Notes: generated from the letters alone by a model not told the origin. A DNA stretch of 64,000 bases from Leifsonia sp. Leaf336 (GCF_001423695.1 NZ_LMOZ01000001.1:940443-1004442); one strand, 5' to 3'. Positions 37,508 to 46,027 are shown, numbered from the stretch's first letter. Numbers and translations are program-made.

Positions 37508-38893
37508 TCAGCACTCGATGACGTTGACCGCCAGGCCGCCCTCGCTGGTCTCCTTGTACTTCGTCGACATGTCGAGGCCCGTCTGCCGCATCGTCTCGAT
37601 CACCGTGTCGAGGGAGACCAGGTGCGATCCGTCGCCGTGCAGCGCGAGCCGTGCTGCCGAGACCGCTGTGGAGGAGGCGATCGCGTTGCGCTCGATGCAC
37701 GGGATCTGCACGAGCCCGCCGACCGGGTCGCAGGTCAGTCCGAGATGGTGCTCCATCGCGATCTCGGCCGCGTTCTCCACCTGCTTCGGCGTGCCGCCGA
37801 GCACCGCGCAGAGCGCGCCGGCCGCCATCGCGCAGGCCGACCCGACCTCGGCCTGGCATCCGCCCTCCGCGCCGGAGATCGAGGCGTTCGCCTTGAACAG
37901 CGACCCGATGGCCGTCGCCGTGAGCAGGTACTTGCGGATGCCGTCGAGCGACGCGCCGGGGACGAAGCGGAGGTAGTAGTGGGCCACCGCCGGGACGATG
38001 CCCGCGGCGCCGTTCGTCGGCGCGGTGACGACGCGGCCTCCGGAGGCGTTCTCCTCGTTGACCGCCAGCGCGAAGGCATGCAGCCACTCCAGCGACGTGG
38101 CACGGCCGGGGTCGTCCTGCACGCTCTCGAGGTGTTCGCGCATCGCGGCGGCGCGCCGTTTCACGCCGAGTCCGCCGGGGAGGGTGCCGTCGCCGGCGAG
38201 ACCCCGCGCGACGCACTCGGCCATGGCCTCCCAGATCAGGTCGAGGCGGGCGTCGGTGGGTTCTGCGCCGTGCAGGGCGGCCTCGTTGCGGCGTGCGACC
38301 TCGCAGATCGGGATGTCGAGCCGCTCGCAGATGGCGAGGAGCTCCTCGGCCGAGTCGTAGGGCAGGGGATGGGCGGCGCGGGCCGCGAGGTCGGCCTCCT
38401 CGCCGTCGCGGCGGATGAAGCCGCCGCCGATCGAGTAGTAGGTCTCCTCCAGCAGTGGCAGGGGCTCGCGCGTGCCGTCGGCCGAGCGGCCCCAGGCGCG
38501 CAGGGTGAGCGCGTTGGGGTGGCCGGGGAGGCGCGTGCGCGGCTCGAAGTCGATATCGTCCTTCGAGAGCGGGATCTCGCGTCGTCCGGCCAGCAGCAGC
38601 GTCGTGCCCGGTTCGATCGCAGACCAGGCGCCGCGGACGTCCTCCGGGCGGCAGTTCTCCGGCTCGTTGCCGCGCAGCCCGGCGACGACGGCGTCCGGGG
38701 TGCCGTGGCCGATCCCGGTGGAGCCGAGGGATCCGTACAGCGTGCAGGTGACCTGGTCGACGCGGTCGAGGAGGCCGTCGGCGACGATCCGGTCGGCGAA
38801 CGCCTTCGCCGCCCGCAAGGGTCCGACGGTGTGCGAGCTCGAGGGGCCGATGCCGATCGAGAACAGGTCGAAGGCCGAGACGTACGCTGTCAC
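37508..38893 (-). CDS. sdaA: L-serine ammonia-lyase (iron-sulfur, single chain)
   Basis: 461 residues, normal for the fused alpha-beta bacterial L-serine dehydratase, converting L-serine to pyruvate and ammonia with a [4Fe-4S] cluster. SIGIGPSSSHTVGPLRAAKAF opens the beta domain; the alpha domain has TAPTNGAAGIVPAV, GAEGGCQAEVGSACAMAAG and GLTCDPVGGLVQIPCIERN with cluster cysteines. Start GTG 38893 lies six bases after TACACT (38900-38905, minus strand). The start codon and -10 sit in a near-palindrome (38880-38908) that may be an operator. The open frame upstream is not coding. Confidence 0.93.
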   Translation of the reverse strand: MTAYVSAFDLFSIGIGPSSSHTVGPLRAAKAFADRIVADGLLDRVDQVTCTLYGSLGSTGIGHGTPDAVVAGLRGNEPENCRPEDVRGAWSAIEPGTTLLLAGRREIPLSKDDIDFEPRTRLPGHPNALTLRAWGRSADGTREPLPLLEETYYSIGGGFIRRDGEEADLAARAAHPLPYDSAEELLAICERLDIPICEVARRNEAALHGAEPTDARLDLIWEAMAECVARGLAGDGTLPGGLGVKRRAAAMREHLESVQDDPGRATSLEWLHAFALAVNEENASGGRVVTAPTNGAAGIVPAVAHYYLRFVPGASLDGIRKYLLTATAIGSLFKANASISGAEGGCQAEVGSACAMAAGALCAVLGGTPKQVENAAEIAMEHHLGLTCDPVGGLVQIPCIERNAIASSTAVSAARLALHGDGSHLVSLDTVIETMRQTGLDMSTKYKETSEGGLAVNVIEC

Positions 38894-38908
38894 TTCATCA
38901 GTGTACGT
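38880..38908. promoter_or_regulatory. Near-palindrome spanning -10 and start codon of sdaA
   Basis: ACGTACGCTG (38880-38889) and CAGTGTACGT (38899-38908) match as inverted repeats at 9 of 10 positions around nine bases. It covers the TACACT -10 and GTG start of the minus-strand sdaA gene, so a bound protein would block transcription; in RNA it would also put the start codon in a loop. Confidence 0.45.
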
Positions 38909-38969
38909 CGCCCATTGCGCGGGATTCGCGCGCCCAGGTGCGCATCCGCGCGGATATCGTGCGCGCCGG

Positions 38970-39140
38970 TCAGATTCGACGCGGCTGCACGCGGGCGTCG
39001 CCCGGCGCGCACCACGTGGTCTCAAGCCCGCCGTCGAGGGCCGAGTACTCCACGAGGAACTGCCCGCCCTCGTCTGGTCGCTCCACCACCACTCCGGGGC
39101 GATCCCCGAGCCATACGGTCGTGCCGACGCCGATGTCCAT
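38970..39140 (-). CDS. Small hypothetical protein
   Basis: 56-residue open frame beginning MDIGVGTTVWLGDRPGVVVE and ending ARVQPRRI. It has the local codon bias, a plausible small beta-barrel pattern (two Gly-bounded strands, then VEYSALDGGLETTWC), and a TATCCT -10 (39148-39153, minus strand) ending seven bases before the ATG, the same geometry as neighbouring genes. It fills the gap between sdaA and the small HTH gene. No family recognised. Confidence 0.6.
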   Translation of the reverse strand: MDIGVGTTVWLGDRPGVVVERPDEGGQFLVEYSALDGGLETTWCAPGDARVQPRRI

Positions 39141-39187
39141 GCCGGCCAGGATACGCGTGGTCGCGTCGGGAACGGAGGAGAAGCAAG

Positions 39188-39228
39188 CAACTTAAGTTGA
39201 CAATTCGGAGTAAGCAACTAAAGTTGCT
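39188..39228 (+). promoter_or_regulatory. Promoter with two operator palindromes, leaderless start
   Basis: A perfect TTGACA -35 (39197-39202), 16-bp spacer and TAAAGT -10 (39219-39224) end seven bases before ATG 39232. Two related palindromes overlap it: CAACT-TA-AGTTG (39188-39199) touches the -35, and AGCAACT-AA-AGTTGCT (39213-39228) covers the -10. Their centres are 27 bp apart. A regulator bound to both would fully occlude RNA polymerase; the HTH protein encoded just downstream is the natural candidate. Confidence 0.8.
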
Positions 39229-39231
39229 CCC

Positions 39232-39477
39232 ATGAACCCTCCACCCACCCCGGCACCCGACCCGCTCGGCGGGGTCGCCGACGGCCTCGCCGCCGTCGTC
39301 TCCCTCCGCGAGCTCGCCGACCGGCTCGAAGACGCGGAGGTCGAGCGCGCCCTCCGCGACGGCTGGAGCTGGACCCAGATCGCCGACGCCCTCGGCGTCA
39401 CCCGCCAAGCCGTGCACAAGAAGCACCTGCGTCGCGTCGCCGCGGCCGGCATCGCCCTCAGGAGACGAAATGTCTGA
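39232..39477 (+). CDS. Small helix-turn-helix protein
   Basis: 81 residues. An N-terminal helical part (VVSLRELADRLEDAEVERALRD) leads to a helix-turn-helix at 46-65, WSWTQIADALGVTRQAVHKKH, and a short basic tail. It has no ligand domain, so it is either a simple repressor or a partner of the Clp-N protein whose gene overlaps its last eight bases. It probably recognises the CAACT..AGTTG palindromes in its own promoter. Confidence 0.8.
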   Translation: MNPPPTPAPDPLGGVADGLAAVVSLRELADRLEDAEVERALRDGWSWTQIADALGVTRQAVHKKHLRRVAAAGIALRRRNV

Positions 39478-39967
39478 AACCGCCAACAACGCCCCCGGGC
39501 AGCCGCTCTCCAAGGCGGTGCGCGCGGTCGTCATCGCCTCGGTCGCCGAAGCGCAGCGCCGCAACTCGACCCTGGTCGAGGCCGAGCACCTGCTGCTCGC
39601 GCTCTCCCGCGACGGCAGCAGCCCCATCCGCGACGTGCTCGCCGACGCCGGGCTCGACCCGGCCGGGCTGGAGGCCGCCCTGCGCGCCGAGCGCGAGGCC
39701 AGCCTCCGCGTGGCCGGCGTCGAGCCTCCGGGGGAGGAGCGCCTGGTCTCCTCACCGCGGGTCGCCCGCCCGCGCTGGGGCGCCTCGGCGAAGGAGGCGC
39801 TGTCGCGGGCCCACCGTGTCGCGTCGGCGCACCGTCGCCAGCGTTCCGGCGAGGCCGACCTCGTTACCGCGATCCTCGGCCTCGAACTCGGCACCGTTCC
39901 ACGCGCCCTGCTGCTCGCCGGCGTCGATCGTCCGGCGGTCGTCGCCGCGGTCCGCACCGTCGCCTGA
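39470..39967 (+). CDS. Stand-alone Clp N-terminal domain protein
   Basis: 165 residues with two Clp-N repeats: the first from SKAVRAVVIASVAEAQRRN..LVEAEHLLLALSRD, the second from ASAKEALSRAHRVAS..GEADLVTAILGLE. This is the adaptor- and substrate-docking domain of ClpA/ClpC, here without any ATPase module. Such proteins could load substrates on ClpC or compete for its adaptors. ATG 39470 overlaps the HTH gene by eight bases, so the two are co-expressed. Confidence 0.85.
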   Translation: MSETANNAPGQPLSKAVRAVVIASVAEAQRRNSTLVEAEHLLLALSRDGSSPIRDVLADAGLDPAGLEAALRAEREASLRVAGVEPPGEERLVSSPRVARPRWGASAKEALSRAHRVASAHRRQRSGEADLVTAILGLELGTVPRALLLAGVDRPAVVAAVRTVA

Positions 39968-40004
39968 GCGGCGTCCTCCGCCCGCTCATCTCCCTCTCAC
40001 CGCC

Positions 40005-40057
40005 GCTTACACCCGCGCGGCGGCCCTGTAAGCGCGCCGTAAGCGCTGTGTAAGCGC
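40005..40057 (+). promoter_or_regulatory. Array of GTAAGCGC direct repeats upstream of an ABC exporter
   Basis: GTAAGCGC occurs at 40028-40035, 40039-40046 and 40050-40057, exactly 11 bp apart, and the inverted half-site GCTTACAC stands at 40005-40012. Direct repeats with one-helical-turn spacing are typical of OmpR/PhoB-type response-regulator sites, though no two-component gene is in the window. The array ends 44 bases before the ATG of the ATPase. Confidence 0.6.
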
Positions 40058-40101
40058 GCCCGGCGAGCATCGACTCATCCACCTCATCAGGAAGGACCAC
40101 C

Positions 40102-41121
40102 ATGACTCGCAGCACCGAGTGGGCCGTCGAGGCCCACGGGCTCGTCAAGGTCTTCGGCGACAACCGGGCGGTCGACGGTGTCGACCTGAACGTCCGCGCC
40201 GGAACCGTCTACGGTGTCCTCGGCCCGAACGGCGCCGGGAAGACCACCACCATCTCCATGCTCGCCACGCTGCTCCGGCCCGACGGCGGCGACGCGTTCA
40301 TCTTCGGGCACGACATCCGCAAGGAGCAGCAGGTCGTCCGCCAGCTGCTGGGCGTCACCGCCCAGTTCGCCTCGGTCGACGAGACGCTCTCGGCCAACGA
40401 GAACCTCATGATCTTCGCCCGCCTGCTCGGCCTGAGCGGCCGGGAGGCGAAGGCCAAGACCGCCGAGCTGCTCGAGGAGTTCGGGCTGTCGGACGCCGCC
40501 AAGCGTCCGCTCAAGAAGTTCTCGGGCGGCATGCGCCGCCGGCTCGACCTCGCGGCCAGCCTCATCGCGCAGCCGCCGCTGATCTTCCTCGACGAGCCGA
40601 CCACGGGCCTAGACCCGCGCACCCGCGCACAGATGTGGGACACCATCCGCCGGCTGGTCGCCACCGGCTCGACGGTGCTGCTCACCACGCAGTACCTCGA
40701 CGAGGCCGATCAGCTGGCCGACCGCATCGCGGTCATCGATCGCGGCCGCGTCGTCGCCGAGGGCACCGCCGACGAGCTCAAAGCCTCGGTCGGGGACTCC
40801 TCGCTGCAGCTGCGCCTGGCCGACCCGGCCGACATCGAGGACGCCCGCCGGGCCATCGCCGCCGTGCTCGGCGTGGAGGCCGTCGTCTCGCCCGAAGGCT
40901 CGCGGCTCACCGCGCCCATGCGCGACGCCGACGCCGTCACCGACCTGTTCGTCACTTTCCGCGAGGCCGGCATCCACCTGCAGGAGATGTCCGTGCAGAA
41001 GCCGACCCTCGACGAGGTTTTCCTGACGCTGACCGGCCACGGCGTCGAAGAAGAGAACGACGCGGACGACGAGTCCGCCGAGTCCGACACGGCCGCTGCA
41101 TCAGAAGGAGTCCGGGCATGA
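40102..41121 (+). CDS. ABC exporter ATP-binding protein (DrrA family)
   Basis: 339-residue ATPase of a drug or lipid exporter. Walker A GPNGAGKTTT, Q-loop TAQFASVDETLSANENL, signature FSGGMRRRLDLA, Walker B LIFLDEPTTGLD and the C-terminal DrrA extension with LQEMSVQKPTLDEVFLTLTG are all present. The tail is acidic (EENDADDESAESD). ATG 40102 has an AGGAAGGA ribosome binding site; its stop overlaps the permease start. Confidence 0.9.
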   Translation: MTRSTEWAVEAHGLVKVFGDNRAVDGVDLNVRAGTVYGVLGPNGAGKTTTISMLATLLRPDGGDAFIFGHDIRKEQQVVRQLLGVTAQFASVDETLSANENLMIFARLLGLSGREAKAKTAELLEEFGLSDAAKRPLKKFSGGMRRRLDLAASLIAQPPLIFLDEPTTGLDPRTRAQMWDTIRRLVATGSTVLLTTQYLDEADQLADRIAVIDRGRVVAEGTADELKASVGDSSLQLRLADPADIEDARRAIAAVLGVEAVVSPEGSRLTAPMRDADAVTDLFVTFREAGIHLQEMSVQKPTLDEVFLTLTGHGVEEENDADDESAESDTAAASEGVRA

Positions 41122-41936
41122 GCGCCATCGCCACCATCACTCCGCCCTCCGAGCGGAACCTGAAGAACCACGTCAGCCTCGGCCAGACGCTGTCGAACAC
41201 GATAACGATGGCCCACCGCGGCCTCCTGAAGATCAAGCGGACGCCCGAGCAGCTGTTCGACGTGACCCTGCAGCCGATCATCTTCACGATCATGTTCGCC
41301 CTGCTGTTCGGCGGCGCGATCGCCGGAGGGGTGTCGCACTACCTGCCCTACCTGATTCCCGGCATCCTCGCCCAGACGGTGATCACGACCTCCGTCGTCA
41401 CCGGCGTGCAGTTGCGGGAGGACATGGACAAGGGCGTGTTCGACCGCTTCAAGTCGATGCCGATCGCCAGGATCGCGCCGCTTTCGGGCGCGTTGCTCGC
41501 CGACACGCTGCGCTACGCGATCGCGACGACGATCACCTTCGTCACCGGGTTCTTCATGGGCTACCGGCCCGCCGCGGGCTTCGGCTTCGTGGTCCTGGCC
41601 GGACTGCTCGTCATCGTCTGCGCCTGGGCGATCAGCTGGATCTTCGCCTTCTTCGGCGTGATCGCCCGCACGGCCGGATCGGTCCAGGGCATCTCGTTCC
41701 TGGTGCTCTTCCCGCTGACGTTCTTCTCGAACGCCTTCGTGCCGGTGAACACCCTCCCGGACTGGCTGCAGTGGTTCGTCAACATCAACCCCGTCTCGCA
41801 CCTGGTGACGGCGGTGCGCGACCTCGCCAACAACGGCACCTTCGGGGCCGACGGCTGGTGGGCGCTCCTCGGCGCGGCGGTCATCGTCGCGGTCTTCGCA
41901 CCCCTCACGGTGCGCGCCTACATGCGGAAGGCCTAG
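41118..41936 (+). CDS. ABC-2 type exporter permease (DrrB family)
   Basis: 272 residues with six membrane helices and the ABC-2 signature region FVPVNTLPDWLQWFVNINPVSHLVTAVRDLA before the last helix. Pairs with the DrrA-like ATPase whose stop it overlaps (ATGA). Family members pump antibiotics or lipids; substrate not evident. Confidence 0.88.
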   Translation: MSAIATITPPSERNLKNHVSLGQTLSNTITMAHRGLLKIKRTPEQLFDVTLQPIIFTIMFALLFGGAIAGGVSHYLPYLIPGILAQTVITTSVVTGVQLREDMDKGVFDRFKSMPIARIAPLSGALLADTLRYAIATTITFVTGFFMGYRPAAGFGFVVLAGLLVIVCAWAISWIFAFFGVIARTAGSVQGISFLVLFPLTFFSNAFVPVNTLPDWLQWFVNINPVSHLVTAVRDLANNGTFGADGWWALLGAAVIVAVFAPLTVRAYMRKA

Positions 41937-42045
41937 CCTCCCGCCCCACGGTCAGCGGCCGTCGTCTCCTGCGGAGGGAGGCGGCGGCCGCTTTGTGCGT
42001 GACGTCCGGTGTGAGAAGGAGATCTCGCGCGACATGCCCTAAGAC

Positions 42046-42071
42046 CTCCTGTCTCAGCGCTGAAACAGGAG
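42046..42071. terminator. Palindrome between convergent transcription units
   Basis: Bases 42046-42071 form a 13-bp-per-arm palindrome with one mismatch, starting CTCCTGTCTCAGC; a further CTCCTGTCT copy follows at 42086-42094. It lies between the ends of the exporter permease and the SARP regulator, suiting a bidirectional transcription stop, although the T-run is missing and the arms have no loop of their own. Confidence 0.4.
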
Positions 42072-42121
42072 AAATCGAGCGGAATCTCCTGTCTGCGGTC
42101 GGGCCGGCGGCCCCGCCGGTC

Positions 42122-45100
42122 TCAGGGACGCACGTCGCCCAGGAGCGCCAGCCCGCGCACCGCCGCCGCGTCCCGCGTCAGCGCCGACACCGCGTTCTCC
42201 GCCGCCGCGAGTCGCTCGTCGCCCCAGGCGCGACGCACGCGCGCGGCGAGCGGCGCCCGCCTCAGGCTCTCGATGTCCTGCCGGGAGTTGGATCGCTCGG
42301 CCAGCGCGAACAGCTCGAGCCCGGCATCGACCCACTGCGAGCCGCGAGCTTCGCCGACCTCGGCGTCCAGCATCCAGATCGCGAAGCCGAGCAGGCCCGT
42401 GCCGATCACCGGCTTGTCGAGGTAGGGCGGGTTGAGGCGCCCGTTCACCAGCACCCGGGTGCGGAGGCGCCGCGCCGCTGCGGCGGTGTCGCCTCGGTCG
42501 AGGAGGGCGGGGTCGACCTCTTGCGCCCGCAGCCGGGCCGCCACCAACGCGGCGCCCAGGATCGTGAGCCAGGGGTTGGCGACCGCGTCGCGCTCCACGG
42601 ACGAGTCGTCGAGGTAGACGCCGATCGCTTCGTCGTACAGCCGGACGCCCTCGGTGAAGTCGCCCTCGGCCAGGGCGATCTCGGCCATGCCGGCGAAACC
42701 GATGCCGTAGTAGTCGACGTAGTCGAAGCCGGTGCGGTCGACCTCCTCGTACAGGTAGTTCTCGAGGAGTTCCCTGCCGCGTTCGATGTCTCCGGCCGAG
42801 ATCGAGTTGACGGCGATCAGCCAGTCCAGCTGGCGCAGGTCGCCGGTGGCTTGGAGGAGCGCCAGTCCGGCATGCGCGCGCTCGGCCCACTCGAGAGCCT
42901 CGCGCGGGTGGGCGAGCTGGCTGTGCAGCTGGGCGAGCGCCTGCGCCGCCGATGCGATCGACCACGCGTCCTCGGCCTCCAGCGCCTTGGCGTGGGCGTG
43001 AGCGGCCGTGACGAGGGCCTGATCGAGCTCGCCCGCGTTCTCCTGCAGCTGGGCGGTGAGGAGGCTGCCCATCGCCGCCAGCTCGGGGTCCGCAGAGCGG
43101 CTGAAGTCCGCGAGGAGGCGCATCCCCGGCTCGACGTGGCCGGCGGAGAGCACCAGGCCGGCGATGGCGTCGAGCCGCGGGTCTCCGAACGGCTTCTCGC
43201 GGCGCAGCTTGCGCAGCCGGGAGATGGCGCGGACGGCGGTGCGCAGGCCTGCGTAGAGGAACGTGCCTCCGACGAGCGCGTAGCAGGCGGCCGCGGCCTC
43301 GCGGTCGTCGCCCTCCGGCTCCCACCCCGACAGTGCGTCCATCACCGCCGGGCCGAAGCCGAGGACCTCCGTGTGGGTGCTCCGCAGCGACCAGTAGTAG
43401 GCCAGCACGGCGAAAACGGCGGCGGTGGTCGCCTGGCGCCGGCCGTCGATCGCCGAGCGCAGCACGGCGACCAGGTTGTCCTGCTCGGCCGTCACCAGCA
43501 CGAACGTGGGCACCTGCTCCGGACCATGCATGTGGGCGAGCGCATGACGGGCGAAGCCCACTGCCCAGGCGTCCATGCCGGCGCGCACCTCCTCGGTCTC
43601 ACCCGCGGAGGTCAGTTCCAGATCGCCGAACTCGCGCACGGTCTCCAGCATCCGGTAGCGGAGGATGCCGGTCTCCGCGTCCTCCGTCACCGTCACGAGC
43701 GACTGCGCGACGAGCGCGTCCAGGTCGTCGAGCACCGACGCGGCACCGGAGCCGGCCACCGCCTCCGCAGCGGCGGAGCTGAACCCGTCGGGGAACGCCG
43801 AGAGCCGGCGCATCAGCGACTGCTCGGACGCGCCGAGCAGGTTCCAGCTCCAGTCGATGACCGCGAACAGCGTGCGGTGGCGCTCGGGAGCGGTGCGGTC
43901 GCCGCCGGTCAGCAGCGCGAACCGGTTGCTCAGCCGGCGCTCGATCTCCTCCACCGACAGCGAACGCGTCCGGGCCGCGGCGAGCTCGATGGCGAGGGGG
44001 AGGCCGTCGAGCCGGGCGCACAGCCGGGCCACGGCCTCCGCGGGCAGCACGACGCCGGGGCGTGCGGCCCGCGCGCGCTCGGCGAACAGGCGGGCCGCCG
44101 GTCCGTCGTCGTCGGCGGGAAGGGGGCCGAGGGCGTAGACGCGCTCTGCCCCGATAGCGAGCGGCGCGCGGCTGGTGGCGAGCACCCGCACAGTCGGCGT
44201 CGACGAGAGGATGTCCTCGATGTACCCGGCCGCGGCGTCCACGATGTGCTCGCAGTTGTCGACGATCAGCAGGGTCTCCCGCTCCGAGAGCAGCCCGAGA
44301 ATCCGGGAGCGCAGATCGAGCTGTGCGCCGGGGTCGCTGAGCCGGGTCGCTCTGGCCTCGCGGATCCCGAGCGTGGAGGCGAACGCGAGCTCCACGTCGT
44401 CGCCGGTGCGCACGCTCGCCAGCTCGACCAGGATCACCGCGGGCGTGTGGATGGCGCGCTGGCCGATCTCGTTCGCGAGTCGGGTCTTGCCCAGGCCGCC
44501 CGCGCCCAGGATCGTCGTCAGACGGGAGGTGGCCACCAGGTCCTCGACGGCGTCCAGGTCGTACTCCCGGCCGACGAGCGAGTTCGGGGCGGTGCGGAGC
44601 CCGATGCGCACTCGGCGCGGGACGATCGGCTCCCGTGCGTCGTCCTCGGCGAGGAGCTGCGCGTTGAGGGCGACCAGCTCGGGTCCGGGACGCGTGCCGA
44701 GCCGGTCGAGCAGGGCCTCCTTGAGGTCGGCGAACGCCAGCAGGGCGTCGCTGCGCCTGCCGGCGTCGGCGAGGGCGCGCATCCGCTCGGCGTGCAGGGC
44801 TTCGTCGTAGGGGCGCTCCGCGAGCAGCTGCTGGAGGTCGGCGAGCGCGGTCGCGGAGTCGCCGCCCTCTCGTGCGGCGGCCGCCCGCACCGCGAGCAGC
44901 TCGGAGCGCAGCTGGCGCGCCGCACCGGCGAGCTCGTCGGCGAGGCGCGTGCCGCTCAGGTCGAGGCCGGGCTCGCCCCTCCAGAGCGCGAGGCCTGCGC
45001 TCGCGCTGCGTACGGCCGCGACCGGATCGGCCGCCTCCCGTGCGGCCCGCGCCCGCTCGAGCAGGACGCGCGCGAGGCCGAGGTCGGTGCCGTCGGGTTC

Positions 45101-45388
45101 CACCGCCAGCGCATATCCGGACGGCGTCGACTCGACGAGGCCGTCGGCGCTGGTCGTCCGCACCCGCGACACCAGGGTCTGCAGGGCTGCGCGCTCCTGC
45201 CGCGGGGGCGCATCGTCCCAGAGGTCCTCCACCAGCGCGGCGACGGAGGCCGCGCCGCGGGCCAGCACCAGCGCCACCACGAGGCTCTTGCCGCGGGTGC
45301 CGGGCGGCTCGGCGAGGGCGCCCGTACGGTCCTCGACGAGCACCGGGCCGAGCACGGCCACTCGGAGGCTGGCGGGTGCGGATTCCAC
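42122..45388 (-). CDS. SARP/AfsR-like regulator with BTAD, NB-ARC ATPase and TPR regions
   Basis: 1088 residues: OmpR-like winged helix (about 8-95), bacterial transcriptional activation domain (about 100-245, ADPVAAVRSASAGLALWRGEP), NB-ARC-type ATPase with Walker A GAGGLGKTR (295-303) and ILVVDNCEH-like Walker B, then TPR-like repeats to the end. Such proteins activate secondary-metabolite or peptidase genes. The start is GTG 45388: TAAGAT (45395-45400, minus strand) ends six bases upstream. No biosynthetic cluster is in the window; its closest divergent neighbour is a methyltransferase. Confidence 0.9.
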   Translation of the reverse strand: MESAPASLRVAVLGPVLVEDRTGALAEPPGTRGKSLVVALVLARGAASVAALVEDLWDDAPPRQERAALQTLVSRVRTTSADGLVESTPSGYALAVEPDGTDLGLARVLLERARAAREAADPVAAVRSASAGLALWRGEPGLDLSGTRLADELAGAARQLRSELLAVRAAAAREGGDSATALADLQQLLAERPYDEALHAERMRALADAGRRSDALLAFADLKEALLDRLGTRPGPELVALNAQLLAEDDAREPIVPRRVRIGLRTAPNSLVGREYDLDAVEDLVATSRLTTILGAGGLGKTRLANEIGQRAIHTPAVILVELASVRTGDDVELAFASTLGIREARATRLSDPGAQLDLRSRILGLLSERETLLIVDNCEHIVDAAAGYIEDILSSTPTVRVLATSRAPLAIGAERVYALGPLPADDDGPAARLFAERARAARPGVVLPAEAVARLCARLDGLPLAIELAAARTRSLSVEEIERRLSNRFALLTGGDRTAPERHRTLFAVIDWSWNLLGASEQSLMRRLSAFPDGFSSAAAEAVAGSGAASVLDDLDALVAQSLVTVTEDAETGILRYRMLETVREFGDLELTSAGETEEVRAGMDAWAVGFARHALAHMHGPEQVPTFVLVTAEQDNLVAVLRSAIDGRRQATTAAVFAVLAYYWSLRSTHTEVLGFGPAVMDALSGWEPEGDDREAAAACYALVGGTFLYAGLRTAVRAISRLRKLRREKPFGDPRLDAIAGLVLSAGHVEPGMRLLADFSRSADPELAAMGSLLTAQLQENAGELDQALVTAAHAHAKALEAEDAWSIASAAQALAQLHSQLAHPREALEWAERAHAGLALLQATGDLRQLDWLIAVNSISAGDIERGRELLENYLYEEVDRTGFDYVDYYGIGFAGMAEIALAEGDFTEGVRLYDEAIGVYLDDSSVERDAVANPWLTILGAALVAARLRAQEVDPALLDRGDTAAAARRLRTRVLVNGRLNPPYLDKPVIGTGLLGFAIWMLDAEVGEARGSQWVDAGLELFALAERSNSRQDIESLRRAPLAARVRRAWGDERLAAAENAVSALTRDAAAVRGLALLGDVRP

Positions 45389-45445
45389 TCGCCGATCTTA
45401 GCCAGGGCGGGGCATCGCGCGCGGCACCGCGCGTAGGCTCAGCCC

Positions 45446-46027
45446 ATGGCGTTCGACTGGTCGCAGTTCTACGAGAAGCAGGGCGGTCGCGGAGTGCGTC
45501 CCACGTTCGAGGCGGCGCTCGACGCGTGGACCTCCGAACCCGGCCTGGCGATCGACCTCGGATGCGGCGACGGCGTCGAGACGCGCGAGCTCGCGGAGCG
45601 CGGGTGGCGGGTGCTGGCGGTCGACTCCGATCCCGGGGTCGACGAGCGCGTCAAGGAAGGACTCGGGGAGGAGGCGTCCTCGCGCGTCGAGACCCGGCGC
45701 GCGACCTTCGAGGCGCTCGGCGAACTGCCGCACGCCGATCTGGTGTACGCAGGGTTCGCGCTGCCGTTCTGCGACCCGACGCGCTTCCCCTATCTGTGGG
45801 CGGACATCCGCGACGCCATCGAGCCCGGCGGGCTGTTCGCCGGGGAGCTGTTCGGGCCCGACGACGAGTGGTTCGGGCGACCGGGCATGAACTTCCACGA
45901 CCGCAGCGGTGTGGAGGCCATGCTCACCGGGCTCGACGTGGTGAGGCTCGTGGAGGACGACCGTCGCGGGATGTCGTTCGAGGGGCCCAAGCACTGGCAC
46001 GTGTTCCACATCGTCGCGCGGGCGTGA
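45446..46027 (+). CDS. Class I SAM-dependent methyltransferase
   Basis: 193 residues with SAM motif I IDLGCGDGVETRELAERG and acidic motif II VLAVDSDPG. The middle (ADLVYAGFALPFCDPTRFPYLW) and LFAGELFGPDDEWFG resemble TehB/UbiE-like small-molecule methyltransferases. TAGGCT (45434-45439) ends six bases before ATG 45446. Divergent from the SARP gene, 57 bases apart. Confidence 0.8.
   Translation: MAFDWSQFYEKQGGRGVRPTFEAALDAWTSEPGLAIDLGCGDGVETRELAERGWRVLAVDSDPGVDERVKEGLGEEASSRVETRRATFEALGELPHADLVYAGFALPFCDPTRFPYLWADIRDAIEPGGLFAGELFGPDDEWFGRPGMNFHDRSGVEAMLTGLDVVRLVEDDRRGMSFEGPKHWHVFHIVARA

Noticed and set aside
42122-45388. Biosynthetic gene cluster around the SARP regulator
   Set aside because: No polyketide, peptide synthetase, terpene or other scaffold gene lies in the window; neighbours are a small methyltransferase and an exporter with its own promoter.
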